From Duganella rivi (GTDB lineage: Bacteria; Pseudomonadota; Gammaproteobacteria; Burkholderiales; Burkholderiaceae_D), in NCBI RefSeq assembly GCF_009857435.1, contig NZ_WWCK01000002.1:496001-560000 (forward strand): 64,000 nucleotides of DNA. The letters run 5' to 3'. Position numbers and translations under genes: made by a program. Numbering within the stretch: the first letter of the stretch is position 1; each line of letters opens with the position of its first letter. This document shows positions 1-8,048 of the stretch, piece after piece. Below the pieces are notes generated by a model. It saw only the letters and a list, made by a program, of their open reading frames with translations. It was not told the origin of the DNA and ran no database searches.

Positions 1-345
1 GCCGCCTACCAGACCGCGTTCCAGCGTGAAGATGCTGGAACTGCGCAGCCAATGCGCGTCCTTGCGCGGCACGTCCACCACCACGCGCGCCTTGCCCTCC
101 GGGCTTAATTCGATGCGCCGCACGCGGCCAATGGGGAAGCCGGCAAACGTCACGTCCATGCCGACCACCACACCCTCCGAGTCGTCGGCTTGCAGGATCA
201 AGGTTTGCGTGGATTCGAATGCGCCGCGCGCGTACAGCAGGTACACCGCCGACCCAAGCACCAGCACCACCATCAACACCAGCAGCAGGGCGGCCTTGAA
301 TTCGGCGTTACGCACCGGCGCGGCTTCGTTGTTTTGTTCAGTCAT
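1..345 (-). CDS. MlaD/MCE-family lipid transport protein (partial)
   Basis: The N-terminal 115 residues of an MCE-domain protein are visible, and the gene runs off the left edge. A short polar start is followed by one membrane helix (about residues 17-38) and then a beta-rich segment with the MCE-type pattern DVTFAGFPIGRVRRIEL near residues 64-80. Such proteins are anchored in the inner membrane and form rings that shuttle lipids across the periplasm. The start is one base after the stop of the MlaE-like permease, so the two are surely cotranscribed. No ATPase gene lies between them, so it is either beyond the window or elsewhere. Confidence 0.85.
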   Translation of the reverse strand, partial: MTEQNNEAAPVRNAEFKAALLLVLMVVLVLGSAVYLLYARGAFESTQTLILQADDSEGVVVGMDVTFAGFPIGRVRRIELSPEGKARVVVDVPRKDAHWLRSSSIFTLERGLVGG

Positions 346-346
346 A

Positions 347-1123
347 TCAGTAGTAATTCCCCATGAGCGAGGCGACTTCGATGAGAAGCATCACGGCAAA
401 CAGCCGCACCATGTCCGATAGGCCGTTGGACACCTTGCTGCGGCCCGCATAGAAAGAAGACGCCATCGGGATCAAACCCACTGCAAAGCTGAAGAACACA
501 ATCTTCAGCACCAGAATCAAGGTTACAGCAGGATTGAATACCTGCCCGACCACGCGGGTGTAGCCGGTCAAGGCCCACGGCGTGAAGCCGTAAAGCGACA
601 AATAAGCGAGGATCAGCGTCGTTACGCAACTGACGGCCGCCAGCATCCACACAGAGAAAATGCCCGCCGCCACACGAGGGAAAAATTCGCGGTGCAGCTC
701 ATCGATGGTGGCCGCGCCGGAACCACGCCGCTGCGCGAATTCCAACCCCGCTGGCAGGGTAGTGCGCAGGGCGACGAAAGCGGCGGCGGTCAGTGGAATC
801 AACTCCAGCACAAGCACGCGCACCACCATCTCCAGCGCAAAGCGCGACAGGCCGTAGCTTTGTGAAGTCACCACCACAATGCGTATCAGGACGAGGCTGA
901 CCAACGCCGACAGCACGCCATACCATGCGAGATTAGGCGCGGTATCGGCCACAAGATGATGTGCGAGGACAGGCCGCTTGTTGCGGGCATAGCTGGACGG
1001 CGTCAACGCCATCGAAAACATCAGCACCGCAAAATGCAGCAGCCGCCACCAGCTATGCAGCCAGGCGGCGGCGCCTAGGTAAAGCCTTTGCAGAATATTC
1101 TGGGTTGGTGCTTGCGTGTCCAT
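347..1123 (-). CDS. MlaE/YrbE-family ABC transporter permease
   Basis: This 258-residue multi-pass membrane protein has about five hydrophobic segments and the length and helix pattern of MlaE permeases, which form the inner-membrane core of MCE lipid transporters. It is the first gene of its operon: upstream lies only the end of a convergently unrelated LysR gene, and downstream the MCE protein begins one base after its stop. The usual partner ATPase is not seen between permease and MCE gene, which differs from the common permease-ATPase-MCE order. The transported lipid cannot be read from the sequence. Confidence 0.82.
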   Translation of the reverse strand: MDTQAPTQNILQRLYLGAAAWLHSWWRLLHFAVLMFSMALTPSSYARNKRPVLAHHLVADTAPNLAWYGVLSALVSLVLIRIVVVTSQSYGLSRFALEMVVRVLVLELIPLTAAAFVALRTTLPAGLEFAQRRGSGAATIDELHREFFPRVAAGIFSVWMLAAVSCVTTLILAYLSLYGFTPWALTGYTRVVGQVFNPAVTLILVLKIVFFSFAVGLIPMASSFYAGRSKVSNGLSDMVRLFAVMLLIEVASLMGNYY

Positions 1124-1163
1124 GTTGGCATATTAGCACCGGAGTGCGGCCTTGCGGCGTACG

Positions 1164-2030
1164 CTATTTATCGGGGAAGCCGGCGATGATGGCGTCGGCC
1201 GCCGCGCGCACGCGGGCGCTGCGGCTTAAATCGCTGTGCATCACCAGCCACACATCGTATTGGTCGACCCGCTCGGGCCAGATCCGTACCAGCCGCTTGT
1301 CGCCATCGGCCATGTGACAGGGCAGTTCGGCCATGCCGATGCCGAGGCGAGCCGCGTCGATCATCGCCAGGCCGCTATTGACCTCCATCGCCACGCGCGC
1401 GTTGTGCACCGGCTCCAGGCAAATTTTCTCTTGGTGGCGCGGCGCGACCGAGGGCTGGTAGATCACGATGTCATGCCCCGCCAGTCCGTTGCCCGGCACC
1501 GGCATGCCGCGGGCCTTTAAATAAGCCGGTGTGGCGTAGAGGCCCATGCTGCGCTTGGTCAGGTGGCGCGAGATCAGATCCGGGCTGGTGGGCTTGAGCG
1601 TGCGCACCGCCAGGTCGGCCTCGCGCCGCGTCAAGCTGGTGATGTCGGTGCTGGTACTGAGCACGATGCGGATGTCCGGGTGCTGTACATGCAGTCGCTG
1701 CATGGCGGCGATGACGAAATGCGCGGCCATGGTGTCGGAGGTGGTCACGCGCACCACGCCGGACAGGCGCTTGTCGATGCCCTGCATCTCGCGCTGGAAC
1801 TGCAAGGCTGCTTGTTCCATCTTCTCGGCGGCGTGTATGGCTTGCTCGCCGGCCGGCGTGGCGACGTAGCCTGACGGCGTGCGCAGGAACAGCCGCGCGC
1901 CAAGCGAGGTTTCCAGCGCGTTGAGGCGCCGGCCCACCGTGGCCTGATCGATATCGAGCAAGGCGGCGGCCGAGCGCAGCGTGCCTTTGCGGTAGATGGC
2001 GAGGAAGATGCGGGCGTTATCCCAGTCCAT
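1164..2030 (-). CDS. LysR-family transcriptional regulator
   Basis: A 288-residue LysR regulator. The N-terminal winged helix-turn-helix spans about residues 5-60 (AAALLDIDQATVGRRLNAL is the recognition region), followed by an effector-binding domain. The chosen ATG at 2028-2030 has GGAGAG six bases upstream; the frame is open further up, but that extension would run into the promoter region. It is divergent from an MFS exporter 87 bp away, the classic regulator/target arrangement, so it probably controls that exporter. A palindrome lies in the shared promoter region. The inducer is unknown. Confidence 0.9.
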   Translation of the reverse strand: MDWDNARIFLAIYRKGTLRSAAALLDIDQATVGRRLNALETSLGARLFLRTPSGYVATPAGEQAIHAAEKMEQAALQFQREMQGIDKRLSGVVRVTTSDTMAAHFVIAAMQRLHVQHPDIRIVLSTSTDITSLTRREADLAVRTLKPTSPDLISRHLTKRSMGLYATPAYLKARGMPVPGNGLAGHDIVIYQPSVAPRHQEKICLEPVHNARVAMEVNSGLAMIDAARLGIGMAELPCHMADGDKRLVRIWPERVDQYDVWLVMHSDLSRSARVRAAADAIIAGFPDK

Positions 2031-2045
2031 GAAGCTCTCCGGCGT

Positions 2046-2061
2046 GATGCATTTTTGCATC
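2046..2061. promoter_or_regulatory. Palindrome in LysR/MFS divergent promoter (candidate operator)
   Basis: GATGCA and TGCATC flank a TTTT centre, forming a perfect inverted repeat 15 bp upstream of the LysR start. Further TGATG/CATCA half-sites occur at about 2068-2094. The position suits autorepression and control of the divergent exporter; the assignment as the LysR site is an inference. Confidence 0.45.
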
Positions 2062-2117
2062 GGAGTGCTGATGTTATGCGTATTTACTGCATCAGGCAAG
2101 CGGCCTACCATACGCGC

Positions 2118-3503
2118 ATGAATATCTCGACTCTTACCGCGCCAGCGCGCCAAGTACCTCCTTTATTAATGCTGATGACGCTGGCCATCGGCTTTGTGAT
2201 GGCGATGATCGATGTCACCGCTGTTAATACTGCGCTATCCGATATTGCGGTCAGCTTGTCGGTGCCGCTCACTGGCCTGGTGTGGGTGGTGGACGGCTAC
2301 ACGCTGACTTTTGCCGCGCTGCTGATGGCTGGCGGTGCTTTGGCCGACCGTTTCGGCCCCAAGGCGGTGTATCAGGGCGGCCTCAGTGTGTTTATTCTCG
2401 GTTCGATACTGTGCGCGGTGGCGCCGAGCGGGCATGCGCTGATTGCGGCGCGCTTGCTGCAGGGCGCGGGTGCGGCGCTGTTCATGCCGAGTTCTTTGAG
2501 TTTGCTGACGCATGCCTATGAAGATCAGGCGACGCGGGCGCGCATGCTGGGGACTTGGTCGGCCATCGTTGGCTGTTCGTCGGCGGCCGGCCCCTTGGTC
2601 GGCGGGATCCTGGTGCACGAATTTGGCTGGCGCAGTGTGTTTTGGGTGAATGTGCCTATCGGCTTGCTGGGCATCGCGCTGACGCAGGTATTGGCCCCGG
2701 CCACGGCGCGCCATGAGCGTGATTTGTCGATGCTGAGCCATGTGCTGGGCGTGGCGGCGCTGGCGTTCTTGAGTTTTGTGCTGATTGAGGGGCCGGTGCT
2801 GGGATGGTTGTCGGCGGGTGTGTTGGCGGCTGGCGCCGCGGCGGTAGCAGCAGCGGTGCTGCTGGTGCGGCGTGAGCGCTCCGGTGCGCATCCCTTGCTG
2901 CCTAAGGCTTTGTTTGAGACGCCGGCGTTTGCGGCGGCTAATGGCGTCGGCTTCCTGATTAATTTTGCGGTGTTTGGGCAGTTGTTCTTGCTGAGTTTAT
3001 TTATTCAGCAGGGTGGAGCGGATGCGCTGCAAACGGGGCTTAAGCTGATTCCGATGATGGCGGCTTTCGCGGTTGGCAATCTGACTTCGGGCCGTATTAC
3101 GGCGCGCGTCGGCACGCGGCCGCCGATGATGTATGGCTTGATGGCCGGGTTGGCGATGGCGGTGTTGATGCTGATTGGTCTGCGGCCTGACACGCCTTAC
3201 TGGCTGCTGGTGACGGTGGCGGTGGTGATGAATGTCGCTATCGGGATTGCGATTCCGGGGATGACGGCGACGGTGATGCTGGTAGCGGGGAAGGCGAACG
3301 CCAACAGCGCTGCGGCGGCGCTCAACGCCAATCGTCAGATCGGTGCTTTGGTGGGCGTGGCGCTGATGGGTACTGTGATGCACGTAGCGCCGCAATGGGC
3401 GCTGCGTTTGCCGCTGGCGTTCACGTTGATTGCCGCGGCATACGCATGCGCTTTGGTGCTGGTGTATCGATTTGTTAATCCCGCACGGCCAGGCGGGGTC
3501 TGA
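2118..3503 (+). CDS. MFS drug-efflux transporter, DHA2 (EmrB/QacA) type
   Basis: A 461-residue, highly hydrophobic protein with the features of 14-helix drug:H+ antiporters. Helix 1 carries the motif IDVTAVNTAL (residues 31-40), and the loop motif A GGALADRFGPK lies near residues 72-82. The internal ATG at 2118 matches the family N-terminus, whereas the longer frame would begin inside the divergent promoter. A LysR gene is transcribed away from it. The stop codon lies within a perfect 30-bp palindrome, so the C-terminal end (PARPGGV) may have been redefined by insertion of that repeat. The substrate is unknown. Confidence 0.9.
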   Translation: MNISTLTAPARQVPPLLMLMTLAIGFVMAMIDVTAVNTALSDIAVSLSVPLTGLVWVVDGYTLTFAALLMAGGALADRFGPKAVYQGGLSVFILGSILCAVAPSGHALIAARLLQGAGAALFMPSSLSLLTHAYEDQATRARMLGTWSAIVGCSSAAGPLVGGILVHEFGWRSVFWVNVPIGLLGIALTQVLAPATARHERDLSMLSHVLGVAALAFLSFVLIEGPVLGWLSAGVLAAGAAAVAAAVLLVRRERSGAHPLLPKALFETPAFAAANGVGFLINFAVFGQLFLLSLFIQQGGADALQTGLKLIPMMAAFAVGNLTSGRITARVGTRPPMMYGLMAGLAMAVLMLIGLRPDTPYWLLVTVAVVMNVAIGIAIPGMTATVMLVAGKANANSAAAALNANRQIGALVGVALMGTVMHVAPQWALRLPLAFTLIAAAYACALVLVYRFVNPARPGGV

Positions 3504-3524
3504 CCCCGTACGGGGTCAGACCCC
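3495..3524. repeat. Perfect 30-bp palindrome built on GGGGTCTGACCCC
   Basis: Two 15-bp arms (3495-3509 and 3510-3524) are exact reverse complements. Each contains GGGGTC-TGA/TCA-GACCCC units. It overlaps the last codons and stop of the MFS gene and lies 39 bp before the stop of convergent ribB. It could fold as a strong hairpin in either transcript and so act as a bidirectional 3' end, but there is no U-run. Similar GGGGTCAGACCCC words are frequent intergenic repeats in proteobacteria. Confidence 0.7.
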
Positions 3525-3562
3525 TAAGTGGTCACGCTGGCGTCGAGGCAAAAGCTTGCGGG

Positions 3563-4222
3563 TTATGCGCTGCTCTTTTGACGCCATTCGATCATCTCGG
3601 CGATGGTCAGGATTGGCATCTGGTGCAGTTTCGCGAAGCGTTCGATGTCGGCGCCGCGCATCATGGTGCCGTCTGGGTTCATCAACTCGCACAGCACGGC
3701 CGATGGGTTTAGGCCGGCCATGGTGGCCAGATCAACTGAACCCTCGGTGTGGCCTTTGCGCGCCAACACGCCGCCCGGCGTGGCGCGCAGTGGGAATACG
3801 TGGCCCGGATGGACCAGATCCGACGGCTTGGCGTTTGCCGCCGTCGCAGCACGAATGGTCGTTACACGATCCGCCGCCGATACGCCGGTCGTCACGCCTT
3901 CGCGCGCCTCGATCGACACGGTGAACGGCGTGCCGTAACGGCTGCCGTTATTCGCCGCCATCATTGGCAGTTCCAGTTCGCGCACTTTCTCGGCGCTCAG
4001 GCACAGGCACACGATGCCGCTGCATTCGCGGATCATCATGGCCATGGTCTCCACGGTCATCTTTTCGGCGGCGACGATCAGGTCGGCTTCGTTTTCACGG
4101 TCGAAATCATCAAGCAGGATGACCGGCACGCCGGCGCGCATGGCTTCCAGCGCCGCGTGAATGCGGCCTTCCAGGTCATCGGATACGAGGGAGTAGGGGG
4201 ATACTGCGGTTTGGTCTAACAT
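3563..4222 (-). CDS. ribB: 3,4-dihydroxy-2-butanone-4-phosphate synthase
   Basis: The 219-residue protein converts ribulose 5-phosphate to the four-carbon precursor of riboflavin. Family signatures are clear: [11 protein letters not shown] (residues 38-48) binds metal and substrate, and HPGHVFPL (138-145) and HTEGSVDL follow. There is no GTP cyclohydrolase II domain, so this is a stand-alone RibB. The open frame extends 52 codons further upstream, but that part is the leader with the FMN riboswitch. The ATG at 4220-4222, preceded by AAGGAG with a 10-base gap, is therefore the start. Expression should fall when FMN is plentiful. Confidence 0.96.
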   Translation of the reverse strand: MLDQTAVSPYSLVSDDLEGRIHAALEAMRAGVPVILLDDFDRENEADLIVAAEKMTVETMAMMIRECSGIVCLCLSAEKVRELELPMMAANNGSRYGTPFTVSIEAREGVTTGVSAADRVTTIRAATAANAKPSDLVHPGHVFPLRATPGGVLARKGHTEGSVDLATMAGLNPSAVLCELMNPDGTMMRGADIERFAKLHQMPILTIAEMIEWRQKSSA

Positions 4223-4321
4223 GGGTGATACGCTCCTTGTGAAAATCAGGAACGCGACAGGGCAAGCGAATACGCGCAGCCAGCCGCGCCACAAGTGGCG
4301 AGCAGGATGCGTAAAGCGCAC

Positions 4322-4432
4322 ATCTTCTTTCATCCAGACTTTAACTGTCGGCCCTGGAGTTACACCAGATCTGCGCATTTCTGCGCTCGCGGGCTTTACC
4401 GCCGGTGGGGAATTACACCCCGCCCCGAAGAC
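4322..4432 (-). promoter_or_regulatory. FMN riboswitch (RFN element) upstream of ribB
   Basis: Read on the minus strand, the segment has the conserved RFN blocks in order: TCTTCGGGGC at the 5' end, then GGGTG-AATTCCCCACCGGCGGT, GCCCGCGAGC, TGGTG-AACTCCAGGGCCGACAG, and AGTCTGGATG-AAAGAAGA at the 3' end. This aptamer binds FMN. About 100 nt separate it from the ribB start. A stem CGCCAC-TT-GTGGCG at 4287-4300 lies in that interval without a U-tract, so control at the level of translation seems more likely than termination, though this is inferred. Confidence 0.95.
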
Positions 4433-4530
4433 GTCGTTATAGGCTGCCGGGTGGCAGGGTGCGAGGATTCTAGCCTAAATTAAGGATTTCGGTGTAAGGT
4501 AGCTGTTCTCTTACATAATTTGCATTCCGA

Positions 4531-7356
4531 ATGAAGCTGATTACCCTGCGTATCCTCTCCGGCGCTGCATTTCTGGCGTGGTCTTTCACGGCGCAAGCCG
4601 ACACCCCGCCGCCGCTAAAGTTGAGCGACCAGATTCCGGTCGGGCCGCAGGTTAAAGTTGGCAAGTTGGCCAATGGCCTGACTTATTACATTCAAAAGAA
4701 CGGCCGCCCGGAGAAGAAGCTGGAACTGCGGCTGGTGGTCAAGGCGGGCTCCATTCTGGAAGACGAGGATCAGCAAGGGCTGGCCCACTTCACCGAGCAT
4801 ATGGCGTTTAACGGCTCCACGCACTTCAAGCGCAACGAGTTGGTATCGTATTTGCAATCCATCGGCGTGAAGTTTGGTGCGGATCTCAACGCCTATACCA
4901 GCTTCGACGAAACGGTCTACATCCTGCCTATCCCGACCGATAAAAAGGAAGTGGTGGAGCAGGGCTTCCAGGTGCTGGAAGACTGGGCCCACGGCCTGTC
5001 CTTCAACGACGCGGACATCGACAGCGAGCGCGGTATCGTGCTGGAAGAACTGCGCCTCGGTAAAGGCGTGGACGACCGCATGAACAAGGTGGTGCTGCCC
5101 AAGGTGCTGAATGGCTCGCGCTACGCCGACCGCATGCCGATCGGTAAAGAGGACATCCTCAAGACGTTCAAATATGACGCCATCAAGCGCTTCTACCGCG
5201 ACTGGTATCGCCCGGACTTGATGGCGGTAGTGGTGGTGGGCGATATCGAGCCGGCCGACGCGCAGCGCTTGATCGAGCAGCACTTCAACAAGCTGAAAAA
5301 TCCGGCCAACCCGCGTCCGCGCGAATACGCGCAGATCCCGGAGCGCCAGGATTCCGAAGGCATCGTCTTCACCGACAAGGAAGTCAGCGCCAACACGGTC
5401 TACATCCGCTACCCGATCCAATCGTGGCCGGCCGGCGAGACCATCGCCGACTATCGCCAGAAACTGATCGAGGGCATGTACAGCTTTATCCTCAGCCAGC
5501 GCATGTACGAGTTGACGCAGCAAGTCAATCCGCCGTTCCTGCAAGGCGGCAGCGGCATGAACAAGATCGTGCGCGGCTATCGTTCCTTCGGCGCCGGCGC
5601 GGTGCTGGGCAAGGGCGGCGCCACGCCGGCGATCAACGCGCTGGTGCAGGAAGATCAGCGCGCGCGCCAGTACGGTTTTACCGCGTCGGAAGTGGAGCGC
5701 GCCAAGAAGGGCATGCTGCGCAATTATGAGCGTATGTATAACGAGCGCGATAAATCCGATTCAGCTGGATACGCAGCGGAGTATATCCGCAACTTCCTTG
5801 AACAGGAATCGATCCCCGGCACCGCCGCCGAGTACCGCTATGCGACCGAGCTGATACCGGGCATTACGCTGCAAGAGGTGAACGCTGCGGCCCGCGCCGT
5901 CATTCCCGATAATCAGAGCAAGCTGGTGATCTACACCGGTGTCGACAAGCCAGGCATCGCGCCGCCCAAGGCCGACGACTTGGTGGCCACTGCCGGTGCT
6001 GCCGAGAAGATCGCCGTCAAGCCGCTGGAAGAGAAGGTGTACGCAACGCAGCTGATGCCTAGTTTGCCGAAAGCCGGCAGCATCGTCAGCGAAACCGTCA
6101 ACGCCAAGATCGGCATCACGCAGCTCACCTTGAGCAACGGCGTGAAGGTAGTGCTCAAGCCGACCGACTTCAATAACGACCAGGTGATCCTCGGCGGCTT
6201 GCGCTACGGCGGCTGGTCGCTGCTGCCGGATAGCGATGTCTTTGCCGCGCACTACGCCAGCAGCATCGTCGGCCAGATGGGCGTGTTGAATTACACGCCC
6301 AACGACCTGGTGAAGGTATTGGCCGGTAAGAGCGTCAGCTCCAGCGCCAATGTCAGCTCACTCAACGAATCGGTGGGCGGAAGTTCCGGCAGCACCGACG
6401 TGGAAGCCATGCTGCAATTGGTCTACTTGCAGATGACGCAGCCGCGCAAGGATGCGGCCATCTATACCGCTTACGTCGATCGCCAGCGCGAACTGGCGCA
6501 GAATAATCTGGCGCGCCCGGAGTCGGTGTTCTACGACACCGTGACCGCCACGCTGTACAACAACAGCCCGCGCGTGCTGCGCGCCGCCAAGCCGGCCGAC
6601 TTTGACCAGTTGGCGCTGGATCGCGTGCTCGATATCTACAACAGCCGCATGTCCAGCGCGCGCGACTTCACTTTCTTCATCGTCGGCAGTTTTGAGGTGG
6701 AGAAGATCAAGCCGCTGATCGCCACCTATCTTGCCAGCCTGCCGGTGGGCGAGATTCCGGTCGCCTTCAAGGATGAAGGCGTGCGGCCGATTAAAGGCGT
6801 GGTCAAAAAAGAAGTGCATGCCGGCTCGGAGCCCAAGAGCACGATCTCGCTGTCCTTCACCGGCGAGGTGGAATACTCGCGTGCTGACCGCATGCGCTTG
6901 CAGGCGCTGGTCGAGGTCATGAATATCAAGCTGATTGAAACGCTGCGCGAGAAAATGGGCGCGATGTACAGCGGTGGCATGAACGGCTCCATGAGTCGCA
7001 TCCCGTACGGGAATTACACGATCAACGCCAGCTTGCCATGCGCGCCGGAGAACGTCGACAAGGTGCTGGCCGCAACCTTCGCTGAAATCGAAAAGATCAA
7101 GCAGAACGGCGCCGAAGAGGCGGATCTGAACAAGGTCAAGGCGGCGTGGATCAAGAGCTACCGCAAGGGCCTGCGCGAAAATGGCTACTGGATGGCGTCC
7201 CTGCAGAACGCTTTCTTCAACAATAACAACCCAGAGGATATACTGTCATACGAGTCGCGCGTGAACGGTTTGACCGTGGCGGATCTGAAACAGGCCGCGC
7301 AGCGCTACTTTGACACGAATAACTACCTGCAGGTAGTGCTGTACCCTGAGAAGTAA
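4531..7356 (+). CDS. Exported M16-family zinc metallopeptidase
   Basis: A 941-residue two-lobe pitrilysin-type protease. The first 23 residues form a signal peptide ending near AQA-D, so it acts in the periplasm or as a lipid-free outer-envelope enzyme. The inverted zinc motif HFTEH occupies residues 86-90, and the third ligand glutamate lies in SERGIVLEE near residue 166. The second half repeats the fold without the motif, as is usual in the family. It overlaps the ribosome-binding site of the next small gene, implying cotranscription. The natural substrates are not evident. Confidence 0.92.
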   Translation: MKLITLRILSGAAFLAWSFTAQADTPPPLKLSDQIPVGPQVKVGKLANGLTYYIQKNGRPEKKLELRLVVKAGSILEDEDQQGLAHFTEHMAFNGSTHFKRNELVSYLQSIGVKFGADLNAYTSFDETVYILPIPTDKKEVVEQGFQVLEDWAHGLSFNDADIDSERGIVLEELRLGKGVDDRMNKVVLPKVLNGSRYADRMPIGKEDILKTFKYDAIKRFYRDWYRPDLMAVVVVGDIEPADAQRLIEQHFNKLKNPANPRPREYAQIPERQDSEGIVFTDKEVSANTVYIRYPIQSWPAGETIADYRQKLIEGMYSFILSQRMYELTQQVNPPFLQGGSGMNKIVRGYRSFGAGAVLGKGGATPAINALVQEDQRARQYGFTASEVERAKKGMLRNYERMYNERDKSDSAGYAAEYIRNFLEQESIPGTAAEYRYATELIPGITLQEVNAAARAVIPDNQSKLVIYTGVDKPGIAPPKADDLVATAGAAEKIAVKPLEEKVYATQLMPSLPKAGSIVSETVNAKIGITQLTLSNGVKVVLKPTDFNNDQVILGGLRYGGWSLLPDSDVFAAHYASSIVGQMGVLNYTPNDLVKVLAGKSVSSSANVSSLNESVGGSSGSTDVEAMLQLVYLQMTQPRKDAAIYTAYVDRQRELAQNNLARPESVFYDTVTATLYNNSPRVLRAAKPADFDQLALDRVLDIYNSRMSSARDFTFFIVGSFEVEKIKPLIATYLASLPVGEIPVAFKDEGVRPIKGVVKKEVHAGSEPKSTISLSFTGEVEYSRADRMRLQALVEVMNIKLIETLREKMGAMYSGGMNGSMSRIPYGNYTINASLPCAPENVDKVLAATFAEIEKIKQNGAEEADLNKVKAAWIKSYRKGLRENGYWMASLQNAFFNNNNPEDILSYESRVNGLTVADLKQAAQRYFDTNNYLQVVLYPEK

Positions 7357-7365
7357 GGAGTCATC

Positions 7366-7566
7366 ATGGCAAAGAAAAAAGAAGAGTTGGATCCAGAAAC
7401 CCTCGAACTGATTAACTGGTGTATCGAGGTGGAAGGATTCCTGGTTAAAGGCGGCGCTACGCAGCAAGAGGCGCAGGATCACATTGAAGAGCAGGTCGAG
7501 TGGTTCACCGACCAATTCTACGACGGGCTGACGCCCGAGGAGGCAGCCAAGGAAGCCTTGGCCTAA
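7366..7566 (+). CDS. Small acidic conserved-type protein, function unknown
   Basis: This 66-residue cytosolic protein is rich in Glu and Gln and predicted to be helical (ELDPETLELINWCIEVEGF region). TAAGGAG, which includes the stop of the M16 protease gene, lies five bases before its ATG, so it is translated from the same message. It has no signal peptide or membrane helix. I do not recognise a family with a known role. Its tight linkage to the protease gene is the only functional hint. Confidence 0.75.
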   Translation: MAKKKEELDPETLELINWCIEVEGFLVKGGATQQEAQDHIEEQVEWFTDQFYDGLTPEEAAKEALA

Positions 7567-7569
7567 ATC

Positions 7570-7980
7570 TCAACCCGGCTGTGCGTCATGGTGTGCCTCA
7601 TGACAAACGACGCACAGCTTATTCCCCTCCGGGTCGCGGAAGTAAGCGCCGTAGTAATTGGCGTGGTACTGCGGCCTCAGTCCCGGCGCACCTTCGCACA
7701 CGCCGCCATGTTCTCGCGCCGCCGCGTAGGCGCGATCCACCATCTCCCTTGACGTCGCCTGTAGCGCCAGCATTTGGCCGTTGCCGCATACCGCCGGCTG
7801 ATTGTCGTATGGCGCGCCGATGATGAACAGCGGCCGTGCGCCTTCGGCCGGCTGCCATGCGGCCCACGGCCGATGCGTGTCGACGAAGCGCTGGCGCGCG
7901 CCCAGCTCCGCCATCACGGCGCTGTAGAACGGCAGCGCCTCTTCAAAGTTGTTAATCCCCACATAAACGTGCGACAGCAT
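7570..7980 (-). CDS. VOC-family (glyoxalase-fold) protein
   Basis: The 136-residue protein has the paired beta-alpha-beta-beta-beta layout of the vicinal-oxygen-chelate superfamily. It begins LSHVYVGINNFEEALPFYSAVM and ends with the typical FRDPEGNKLCVVCH strand. Conserved metal-ligand positions are plausible (His4, and Glu in the C-terminal PEGN strand). GGAGG precedes the ATG on the minus strand. It is convergent with the small gene upstream and divergent from a cytochrome P450. The reaction (dioxygenase, lyase or resistance protein) cannot be told from sequence alone. Confidence 0.85.
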   Translation of the reverse strand: MLSHVYVGINNFEEALPFYSAVMAELGARQRFVDTHRPWAAWQPAEGARPLFIIGAPYDNQPAVCGNGQMLALQATSREMVDRAYAAAREHGGVCEGAPGLRPQYHANYYGAYFRDPEGNKLCVVCHEAHHDAQPG

Positions 7981-8000
7981 TGCGTCCTCCGGCGAGTGAG

Positions 8001-8025
8001 TATATCGTCAACATTTGGAGATATA
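8001..8025. promoter_or_regulatory. AT-rich inverted repeat between VOC and P450 genes
   Basis: TATATC (8001-8006) and GATATA (8020-8025) flank 13 bases in the short divergent promoter region. The half-site spacing is compatible with a dimeric repressor, but no regulator gene is adjacent, so this is only a candidate site. Confidence 0.25.
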
Positions 8026-8048
8026 GTGTACGCGGAGACGAGCACAAT

